5,514 bases of DNA, taken from the NCBI GenBank assembly GCA_016287065.1, contig JAEEVB010000158.1, forward strand, positions 1 to 5,514, in the 5' to 3' direction. The notes under the pieces were generated by a model, which did not search any database, had not been told where the DNA came from, and saw nothing but the letters and a program-made list of their open reading frames with translations. A program made the translations under genes and the position numbers. Of the stretch, positions 1-4,671 are shown in pieces (position 1 is the stretch's first letter; each line of letters opens with the position of its first letter). The stretch is from Muribaculaceae bacterium. GTDB lineage: Bacteria > Bacteroidota > Bacteroidia > Bacteroidales > Muribaculaceae.

Positions 1-413
1 ACCTTGCCGTCGGGTGAAATCCAACGCTGCACGACCTCGTGGCAGTAGAAACGCATCGGTTCGCCTTTCCTGCTCTCGCATCTGACCTGCGCCACGCGGA
101 TTACCTGATACCCTTTGCAGGTGGTTATCACGCTGAAATTCTGCGTTTCCTTGTAGATGCGTCTGCGTGTGTCCTGCACTTTGAGTTCGGCATGGCATTT
201 GGGGCAGGTGCAGCCTTCAAGGGTGTCGCATAGTCCGCTGTCGCTGTGCCACTCGTGACCGCAGTCGGAACAGGTGATGTTCCCTTTCTTGGTGCGGTAG
301 CCGATATGCTCAACGCAGTGGCGGTATGCCCAATCTATTTGTGTCGCTGATATGGGGCGAAGGTTGGCGGAAAGTCTTGCCACCTCTTTCTGTATCTTGG
401 TCTTCGGTTTCAT
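1..413 (-). CDS. PcfJ-like protein, N-terminal part (runs off the left edge)
   Basis: Reading leftward from the ATG at 413, 137 codons stay open to the window edge, so the C-terminal part is missing; PcfJ-like proteins are usually several hundred residues. The protein begins MKPKTKIQKEVARL and carries two CxxC pairs, CSDC at residues 48-51 and CPKC at 70-73, with extra Cys/His between and around them (C62, C68, H53, H56). That is a likely zinc-ribbon. PcfJ was named from the enterococcal conjugative plasmid pCF10; homologs are common on Bacteroidales conjugative transposons, but their biochemical role is not established. The start overlaps the stop of the upstream PcfK-like gene (ATGA at 413-410), which points to translational coupling and supports this start. 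The family call rests on the zinc ribbon, the PcfK partner and recalled family appearance, not on a search. Confidence 0.75.
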   Translation of the reverse strand, partial: MKPKTKIQKEVARLSANLRPISATQIDWAYRHCVEHIGYRTKKGNITCSDCGHEWHSDSGLCDTLEGCTCPKCHAELKVQDTRRRIYKETQNFSVITTCKGYQVIRVAQVRCESRKGEPMRFYCHEVVQRWISPDGK

Positions 414-826
414 AAGCCTAAATCAAATAATGAGGGTTGGGGTTGGTTTTCTTTTCTCGCTGACGGTCTGTGGCGGTTCTGCAACTTGCGGAGTTCCTCC
501 TCTTGGTATTTGCGGACAGCGTTCTGACGTGCCTCCGCCTTTTCCTCTGCCGTGAGTTTCACAACGTGGTTCACAACCACTTGGCAGTCCATCGGTTTGC
601 CCACCTCTATCTCGTTTTCCTCATAGTAGTGGATGGCTTGCCCGAATATCTCTCCGTCCGTGAAACCGTTGCAACCGCTTTTCTGCACATAGTTCAGAAT
701 GTGGGTCACGCACTCGTCCATGTTCTTGGCAGGGTTGCGGTACTTCTTTGCAAATAGCGCATCTTCCTCCGCACGCTGTTCCAAGTACATATATATCGTT
801 CTCTTGAAATGGTCTGTTCCTTTCAT
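410..826 (-). CDS. PcfK-like conjugative-element protein
   Basis: This 138-residue protein matches the usual size of PcfK-like proteins of Bacteroidales conjugative elements. It starts MKGTDHFKRTIYMYLEQRA, has a mostly helical body (about 1-90) with a conserved-looking stretch around residues 36-70, then a highly charged helix at about 92-119 rich in Lys, Arg and Glu, and a Pro-rich tail. The last nine residues are QPSLFDLGL. QPSLF (130-134) resembles the QL(S/D)LF-type peptide that docks on the bacterial beta sliding clamp, so a role near the replication fork or in transfer replication is possible (inference). The exact function of PcfK is unknown. Its stop overlaps the start of the PcfJ-like gene by ATGA, and 13 nt separate it from the upstream small gene, so these are one operon. 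No Shine-Dalgarno site is visible, as is normal in Bacteroidetes. Confidence 0.85.
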   Translation of the reverse strand: MKGTDHFKRTIYMYLEQRAEEDALFAKKYRNPAKNMDECVTHILNYVQKSGCNGFTDGEIFGQAIHYYEENEIEVGKPMDCQVVVNHVVKLTAEEKAEARQNAVRKYQEEELRKLQNRHRPSARKENQPQPSLFDLGL

Positions 827-839
827 ATCGCTGTCATTT

Positions 840-1061
840 TTAGATTATCTGTTTCAGTATCTCTCTCCAATAGGTCGGCTCTACCTCGCTGAGAAGGAAG
901 TCCATGAAATCCCTCCGTGCGTCCTTGTTCAGTTCGTGGTACAATCTTCGGAAAGTTTCAAAATTGCCGTTGATGTACGTTTCCACCATATACACGAAGA
1001 TGTTGTCCACCTCGTAATATCTGCACTGCTGCGCTGCCGTCTTGCTGTTTCTTTTTGCCAT
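840..1061 (-). CDS. conserved-looking hypothetical protein, 73 aa
   Basis: I do not recognise a named family. The protein begins MAKRNSKTAAQQCRYYEVDN and is 73 residues long. It is charged and probably all-helical, with aromatic-rich stretches (IFVYMVETYINGNF, YHELNKDARRDFMDFLL), and no signal peptide or membrane segment. A longer reading in the same frame starts at 1235, but its extra 58 residues overlap the neighbouring membrane-protein gene in another frame and look unnatural (His/Arg/Cys-rich), so I chose the ATG at 1061. It lies 11 nt after the upstream membrane-protein gene and 13 nt before the PcfK-like gene, so it is almost certainly co-transcribed with both. Small proteins of this kind are typical cargo of Bacteroidales conjugative transposons; whether it helps transfer or maintenance cannot be told from sequence. 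Confidence 0.7.
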   Translation of the reverse strand: MAKRNSKTAAQQCRYYEVDNIFVYMVETYINGNFETFRRLYHELNKDARRDFMDFLLSEVEPTYWREILKQII

Positions 1062-1072
1062 GTCGGTAAGGG

Positions 1073-1288
1073 TTAAAGGGTGAATAACCAAAGGATGAAG
1101 CCAAAGAAGGCAATGGTGGAAAGGATAGCCACGATTACACCTATCGCCACTCGGAACACTCCGTTTACAATCTCTCTGATGATGCCCCAAAGGATGCCGA
1201 ACACCCCGAAGGCGGTGCGCATCATCAAGCCGCATATCGCCAACCCGATGTGTTGCGCCATTTGTCTGAAATTTGCCGTTGCCGTCAT
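1073..1288 (-). CDS. small inner-membrane protein, two predicted helices, 71 aa
   Basis: The 71-residue product is strongly hydrophobic after a polar N-terminus (MTATANFRQMAQH). Two membrane-spanning segments are apparent, about residues 14-36 and 44-70, joined by a short loop with Arg and Asn. No catalytic motif is visible and I do not recognise the family. It is the first gene of the leftward operon that continues with the 73-residue protein, PcfK and PcfJ; the next start is only 11 nt after its stop. The start at 1288 is preceded by an A-rich leader with no Shine-Dalgarno site, as usual in Bacteroidetes. Met10 (1261) is a possible alternative start that would keep both helices. A small membrane partner of the conjugation apparatus is a reasonable inference from context only. 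Confidence 0.65.
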   Translation of the reverse strand: MTATANFRQMAQHIGLAICGLMMRTAFGVFGILWGIIREIVNGVFRVAIGVIVAILSTIAFFGFILWLFTL

Positions 1289-1526
1289 ATCTTCGCTGTT
1301 TTTGATTTTTTTGTTTTTAATGCGGATTCAAGAGCTGAGGGAGTTGAGTTTCAAACTATCTTATCTGCCTCTCGTTTATCCGACATTTTTTTTATGCGTC
1401 TTTCTGTCGCATCGGTCGTTTTCGTTTCGGGTGCTTGAAAAGGTAGGGATTAGGGAATGCAAGGTTTTTCGGTCAAAATACTACCCGCAGGGCTGGAGAT
1501 TTTTACCGAAAACAGGAGGCTTGACC

Positions 1527-1559
1527 TTGCTTTCCCGTCCAATCCCGGAATTACCTTTG
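1527..1559 (+). promoter_or_regulatory. weak candidate rightward Bacteroidetes promoter
   Basis: TACCTTTG at 1552-1559 fits the Bacteroidetes -7 consensus TANNTTTG. The only upstream partner is a partial -33 box, TTG at 1527-1529, 22 nt away, which is longer than the usual 19-21 nt. A start would fall near 1566. It would read toward the open frame at 1585-1848, which I do not consider secure. The box may equally be chance. Confidence 0.25.
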
Positions 1560-1734
1560 CGCCCAGAACGAAAATGACTGACTGATGCGGCTTACTGAAA
1601 GGCGCAAAATGGAGGTAAACGAAAACAGAGGCAGATTGTGTAGAAAAAAACTTCAGGGGAAAATCCGTAAAAAAAAGAATCACCAAAAGGAAAAAGACAT
1701 CACCGGAAGCGTGAAAAGGGCAAACCACAACAAA

Positions 1735-1797
1735 GGAAGTATGATTGTTTCCGATCCGACGGAACTTGTTCAGCCGGGTGGCAACAATCATTCTTCC
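1735..1797. repeat. 15-bp inverted repeat, possible transfer-origin or regulatory site
   Basis: GGAAGTATGATTGTT at 1735-1749 pairs with AACAATCATTCTTCC at 1783-1797 in 14 of 15 positions, with the inner nine bases perfect and a 33-nt loop. A second inverted repeat, CAGCCGG (1771-1777) with CCGGCTG (1806-1812), straddles the right arm, so the two stems cannot form together. It lies about 450 bases upstream of the PcfK/PcfJ operon. An origin of transfer, a protein-binding site or a switching RNA leader are all possible; the sequence alone does not decide. Confidence 0.5.
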
Positions 1798-1946
1798 CGG
1801 TTTGTCCGGCTGTGTGTGGGCGCCTGTTTCATTCATGGGGCAGGCTGACACACTCTGCATTCACTTTCCGCTTCCGGCAAAAGAGACAGCGAAAAAAGAA
1901 AAATCATTTGAAAACCCGTAAAAGCACCTCTTGGCATAGGCGCAAA

Positions 1947-2007
1947 AGAAAGGGGCATTGCTTCATCTGTCTAAACATCGTTTAGGCGTGAGGCAATGCC
2001 CTTTTCT
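1947..2007. repeat. long hairpin, possible bidirectional terminator at the element end
   Basis: The arms 1947-1964 (AGAAAGGGGCATTGCTTC) and 1990-2007 pair in 16 of 18 positions, and both mismatches are G-T pairs. Inside sits a second stem, CTAAAC (1971-1976) with GTTTAG (1980-1985), closed by a 3-nt loop. The outer ends are A-rich on the left and T-rich on the right (CCCTTTTCT), so in either direction the stem is followed by a short T-rich tract. This suits a bidirectional terminator insulating the element from its flank, though a structured recombination or integrase-binding site is also possible. Confidence 0.55.
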
Positions 2008-2021
2008 CCAGCTATGCGGTA

Positions 2022-2069
2022 GTCGGCACACGTTTGTTCCAAACTCGTTTTGGGCAATGGTGTGCCGAC
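2022..2069. repeat. 10-bp perfect inverted repeat with inner stem
   Basis: GTCGGCACAC (2022-2031) and GTGTGCCGAC (2060-2069) are perfect inverted repeats. Within the loop, CCAAA (2039-2043) and TTTGG (2049-2053) form another stem on nearly the same axis. The hairpin begins only 14 nt after the one ending at 2007 and lies about 80 bases from the proposed attachment core. There is no T-tract, so a terminator is unlikely; a protein-binding or recombination-accessory site is more plausible. Confidence 0.5.
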
Positions 2070-2151
2070 GGACAATACCGCTTTTACGGAAAATTCTTAT
2101 GAATGAGGGGATAAAAAACGGGAGTTTATATCAAAATCTCGAATTAAATAG

Positions 2152-2166
2152 CTACTTTTGCATACG
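2152..2166 (+). other. putative attachment-site core (element/chromosome junction)
   Basis: CTACTTTTGC at 2152-2161 matches nine of ten positions of GTANNTTTGC, the core sequence known from CTnDOT-family insertion sites in Bacteroides. In that family a 5-bp coupling sequence follows the core, which here would be ATACG (2162-2166). The orientation suits a right-end junction with the element on the left. The same bases contain TACTTTTG, a Bacteroidetes -7 promoter box, but no TTTG lies about 19 nt upstream, as if insertion had replaced the -33 half. Without the other end of the element this stays an inference. Confidence 0.35.
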
Positions 2167-2304
2167 AAGAGTTCTTTGAAGGTTACGCAACGCGCAGAAG
2201 GATAATGCAGTAGATAACTAACTAAATCGTAACCTATTACTATCAAGAGCAATTAACCTACGCTCATTTCCAATAAATTACACTCTTTTCGTAACTTCTT
2301 TGTG

Positions 2305-2335
2305 CAAAGTTACTACATTCTTCCGCGAATACAAA
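2305..2335 (-). promoter_or_regulatory. consensus Bacteroidetes promoter, reading leftward
   Basis: On the minus strand TTTG (2335-2332) is followed after exactly 19 nt by TAACTTTG (2312-2305), a full match to the TTTG-N19-TANNTTTG promoter used by the Bacteroidetes primary sigma factor. Transcription would start near 2298. The -7 box overlaps an imperfect palindrome, GTAACTT (2291-2297) with AAGTTAC (2307-2313), which could be an operator. No gene follows within several hundred bases; the next leftward gene begins at 1288, beyond the proposed insertion junction. The promoter may have served a chromosomal gene now displaced by the element, or may now feed the element's operon. Confidence 0.6.
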
Positions 2336-2344
2336 AAATAAGGA

Positions 2345-2489
2345 AATTATATAGCATTTGGCCCGCAATCATTTTTTAACGCGAATTTCACTAATTGCAT
2401 GTATTTGACGAAGAAAATATTAGCGTAATTAGCTAAATTCGTAAATTCGCATCAGGTCCCGCAGGGTTTGGGCCAAGTTCTATATAGTT
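2345..2489. repeat. 145-bp MITE-like palindromic element
   Basis: The terminal 20 bases at 2345-2364 and 2470-2489 are inverted repeats matching in 17 of 20 positions, ending in perfect TTGGCCC/GGGCCAA. Further in, GCGAATTT (2381-2388) pairs with AAATTCGC (2443-2450) on almost the same axis, and CGAATTTnnCTAATT (2382-2396) also pairs with AATTAGnnAAATTCG (2427-2441). The whole could fold into one long imperfect hairpin. It codes for nothing and sits between an operon terminator and a promoter, which is typical of miniature inverted-repeat elements or dispersed palindromic repeats. No clear target duplication is visible at the ends. Confidence 0.5.
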
Positions 2490-2576
2490 CACTTTAAAAA
2501 TTAATAATGTTCATGTGCGTGCGAAGTTAGAATATTGTGAAGGCGCGGAAAAGGTGAATAACACAGAAATCAAAAA

Positions 2577-2605
2577 CCCTCTGAGATTTCAATAATCTCA
2601 GAGGG
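2577..2605 (-). terminator. intrinsic terminator of the porZ-S66 cluster
   Basis: A perfect 12-bp stem, CCCTCTGAGATT (2577-2588) with AATCTCAGAGGG (2594-2605), closes on a 5-nt loop. On the minus strand it is followed at once by TTTTTGATTT. It lies 30 nt past the stop of the last peptidase gene, so it ends the leftward cluster and separates it from the intergenic flank. Confidence 0.92.
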
Positions 2606-2635
2606 CTTCATCTATATCACTGCTAACGAAGCAGG

Positions 2636-3628
2636 TTATTGTTGGAAGTCGAGAGTGACGCCTGTAGCGGTCACGTCGAGGGTCACAGGACAGCCCTCGA
2701 TGAGTGGATAGTTCCAGTCCTCATCGTGGCTGGCGGGGAAATCGAAGCAGATGGGAATATTGTAAGCACCGAGATACTCCCGGAGCATGTCGTTCATGTC
2801 ATCATAGCCATTGGCGGGCTTGGTATAGTCGGTGAATCGGCCCAGAATGATGCCCTTCACATGGCCAATGATGCCCTTGAGTTTGAGTTGATAGAGCATG
2901 CTGCACACGCGCGGGAAATTCTCGCTCACGTCTTCCATAAACAGGATGATGTCCTTGCCTGCCACAAAGTCGCGGTCGAAGAAGTCATAGTCCTTAGAGC
3001 CTGAAATGTTACAGAACACCGACATGTTGCCGCCCAGCAAGATGCCCGATGCCTTGCCTTGCACGTTATAGGGGTGCGCAGGGAAGGAATAATGCGGCAG
3101 TTCACCCGACAGCAGCTTGCGTAGCGCGATACTTGCCTCATCGGTGCCACCGGTATCGCTCAAGCGACCGCCCATATTGCCGTGGATGCTCATGCCACCA
3201 GCACGCACCATGCCACTGTGCAGCGCGGTGATGTCGCTGTAGCCAATAATCCACTTCTTGTATTTACTAATGGTGTCGAGCGGTATCTCATAGAGCAGCT
3301 GCGACGAACCATAGCCACCGCGGGTGCACAAAATGGCCTTGATGCTGGGGTCGCGCAGGGCCCACAACAGGTCGGTGGTACGCTGTTCGGTAGTACCGGC
3401 ATACATGTGATACTGCTCAAGCAGATAAGAACCGCGCACGGGCACATAGCCCCAGCTCTCTATCACCTTACACGCCTTATCGACCGCAGGGGCCTTGGGC
3501 GTGCTGCCCGGCGATATAACGGCAATCTTGTCGCCCTTCTTCAAAAAATCTGGCATCGTCTGCTGTGCCGTAGCCATGCCGGCCACCATAGTGGCAAGCA
3601 GGAATAGTGTAATCGTCTTTATTCTCAT
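2636..3628 (-). CDS. secreted LD-carboxypeptidase, S66 family (paralog B)
   Basis: S66 enzymes (LdcA type) cut the bond before the terminal D-alanine of tetrapeptide muropeptides, in peptidoglycan recycling or remodelling. The 330-residue length fits the family plus a signal peptide. Residues 1-21 form a type I signal (Lys/Arg start, Leu/Ala core, likely cut after ATA), so the product is exported, probably to the periplasm, unlike the cytoplasmic E. coli enzyme. Landmarks in order are KKGDKIAVISPGS (30-42), RGGYG (103-107), GYSDIT with the nucleophile Ser131 (129-134), HGN (149-151), LLGGNMSVF (198-206), Glu232 in FMEDV, and His301 in FPASHDEDWNYPLIEG. All three catalytic positions are present. 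It starts 12 nt after its tandem paralog and is followed by a strong terminator. Whether it cuts a tetrapeptide or another muropeptide or peptide is not shown by sequence. Confidence 0.9.
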   Translation of the reverse strand: MRIKTITLFLLATMVAGMATAQQTMPDFLKKGDKIAVISPGSTPKAPAVDKACKVIESWGYVPVRGSYLLEQYHMYAGTTEQRTTDLLWALRDPSIKAILCTRGGYGSSQLLYEIPLDTISKYKKWIIGYSDITALHSGMVRAGGMSIHGNMGGRLSDTGGTDEASIALRKLLSGELPHYSFPAHPYNVQGKASGILLGGNMSVFCNISGSKDYDFFDRDFVAGKDIILFMEDVSENFPRVCSMLYQLKLKGIIGHVKGIILGRFTDYTKPANGYDDMNDMLREYLGAYNIPICFDFPASHDEDWNYPLIEGCPVTLDVTATGVTLDFQQ

Positions 3629-3640
3629 AATTATTATGTT

Positions 3641-4657
3641 TTATTCGTTTAATATATTAGGAGCTAGCGGATTATTGAAATCGAGCGTGACACTGTCGGT
3701 CTCCACCGTGAGTGTCACGGGGCAACCCTCGATAAGGGGATAGTTCTGGTCGGCAAAGTGGCCCGTGGGGAAATCGTAGCACACCGGTATGCTGCCGTCC
3801 TTGAAATAGTGGTTGAGCAGCTCATACATCGAACTCCAGCCGTTGGTCGGGCTATAACCCTTGAAGCGGCCCACAATCACACCTTTCACATGATTGATGA
3901 TGCCGCGGATGCGCAACTGCTGCAGCATGCGGTCGACATGAGGCATGTCTTCGTTGGTGTCCTCGAAAAAGAGGATCACGTCCTTGTCGGCAATATAGTC
4001 CTTGGCCAGGAAATCGTAGTCAGAACCGGCCAGGTCGGTAAACACCGAGATGTTGCCACCCAGCAAGATGCCCGAGGCTGTGCCCTTCACATTATACTTA
4101 TGGCCCCGAATCACATAGCCGGGGAACTCGCCCGTGAGAATCTCGCGCAGGATCTGCGACAGGCGGTCGGTGCCGTGGGTCTTGCGCAGCCAGTAGCACA
4201 TGTTGCCGTGAATGGCCATGTTACCAGCCCGCACCTCAGAACTGAGCAGGCCCGTGATGTCGCTGTAGCCAATAATCCACTTCGGATTCTTGCGAAACTC
4301 CTCGATGGGCACCTCACACAGCACATTAATCACGCCATAGCCGCCGTCGGCACACATAATGGCCTTGATGGTAGTATCTCGCAGTGCCCAAAGCAGGTCG
4401 TTCTTGCGCTGCTCCACCGTGCCTGCAAAGCCATGCCAGCGTGCACCCACATTGGGCCCGATCACGCCCTGGTAACCCCAACGCCCGAACACGGCACATG
4501 CCGAGTCCACAATATTATAGGTGTGAGCACCCGAGGGCGATAGCACGGCAATCTTGTCGCCCGGCTTGAGGAACGGCGGCGGAGCGGGGCCATTCACGGC
4601 CGCCATCGCACACTGCGCCACCAGCAAAACAAGCAAGAACAGGTTTTTGCGCTTCAT
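3641..4657 (-). CDS. secreted LD-carboxypeptidase, S66 family (paralog A)
   Basis: This 338-residue protein is a tandem paralog of the gene at 2636-3628; by eye about half the aligned residues are identical, with long shared blocks (KWIIGYSDIT, SGILLGGN, NYPLIEGCPVTL). Residues 1-19 are a signal peptide (MKRKNLFLLVLLVAQCAMA), so the product is exported. A Cys lies in this segment, but its context (VAQC) is not a standard lipobox. The catalytic set is intact: Ser132 in GYSDIT, Glu232 in FFEDT and His300 in FPTGHFADQNYP. The family's RGGYG motif reads DGGYG at 104-108, with Asp in place of Arg, and the region after HGN also differs (CYWLRK against GGRLSD). This suggests a changed substrate preference. 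It lies 14 nt after the PorZ-like gene and 12 nt before paralog B, so all three are probably one transcript. Confidence 0.9.
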   Translation of the reverse strand: MKRKNLFLLVLLVAQCAMAAVNGPAPPPFLKPGDKIAVLSPSGAHTYNIVDSACAVFGRWGYQGVIGPNVGARWHGFAGTVEQRKNDLLWALRDTTIKAIMCADGGYGVINVLCEVPIEEFRKNPKWIIGYSDITGLLSSEVRAGNMAIHGNMCYWLRKTHGTDRLSQILREILTGEFPGYVIRGHKYNVKGTASGILLGGNISVFTDLAGSDYDFLAKDYIADKDVILFFEDTNEDMPHVDRMLQQLRIRGIINHVKGVIVGRFKGYSPTNGWSSMYELLNHYFKDGSIPVCYDFPTGHFADQNYPLIEGCPVTLTVETDSVTLDFNNPLAPNILNE

Positions 4658-4671
4658 AGGAATCAGGTCGA

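Larger units (their letters stand above)
1289..2161. other. gene-poor terminal region of a putative integrative conjugative element
   Basis: No convincing gene lies in these roughly 870 bases. The open frames here (for example 1585-1848 on plus and 1450-1860 on minus) overlap each other antisense, run through inverted repeats and have low-complexity Lys-rich or Phe/Val-rich products. What the stretch does contain is structure: a 15-bp inverted repeat at 1735-1797, a long hairpin at 1947-2007, a second hairpin at 2022-2069, and an attachment-like core at 2152-2161. A long leader with cis-acting sites ahead of a PcfK/PcfJ operon fits the end of a Bacteroidales conjugative transposon, where transfer origin, integrase-binding or regulatory sites would be expected. 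No integrase, relaxase or excisionase gene is present in the window. Confidence 0.5.
2162..2576. other. AT-rich intergenic flank, no gene
   Basis: These 415 bases contain no plausible coding frame and I see no tRNA. They are distinctly AT-rich compared with the coding regions on either side. They hold an 8-bp perfect inverted repeat, AGGTTACG (2180-2187) with CGTAACCT (2228-2235), a consensus leftward promoter at 2305-2335 and a MITE-like palindrome at 2345-2489. From 2490 to 2576 I see nothing beyond AT-rich sequence leading to the terminator. Confidence 0.6.

Noticed and set aside
1062..1235. Longer N-terminus for the 73-residue hypothetical protein
   Set aside because: The extra residues overlap the membrane-protein gene in another frame and have an unnatural His/Arg/Cys-rich make-up; the ATG at 1061 gives a normal protein with an 11-nt spacing.
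1585..1848. Plus-strand open frame of 87 residues after a possible -7 box, beginning MRLTERRKMEVNENRGR
   Set aside because: The product is a Lys/Arg run from A-rich DNA followed by unstructured sequence across the inverted repeats, with no recognisable domain. I considered a broken mobilisation (MobA-like) gene because of the basic start, but no frame nearby continues with the expected fold.
1450..1860. Minus-strand open frame of 136 residues
   Set aside because: It is antisense to the previous frame, spans the interlocked stems and has a Phe/Val-rich composition typical of complementing A-rich DNA.
1958..2179. Plus-strand open frame of 73 residues
   Set aside because: It starts inside one hairpin, covers the next and runs through the attachment-like core, so its sequence is explained by those structures.
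2153..2180. Possible rRNA operon leader: a -7 box followed by GAAGAGTTCTTTGAA, which resembles an antitermination boxA
   Set aside because: No 16S sequence or tRNA follows in the next 470 bases and there is no -33 box, so an rRNA promoter cannot be supported here.
2304..2313. Perfect GTANNTTTGC match on the minus strand as an alternative element junction
   Set aside because: It is fully explained as the -7 region of an intact promoter with a correctly spaced -33 box; an insertion through it would have broken that spacing.
3758..4543. Plus-strand open frame of 261 residues opposite S66 paralog A
   Set aside because: It is the antisense shadow of a confidently identified gene in GC-rich codons, with His/Ala-rich nonsense and no start context.
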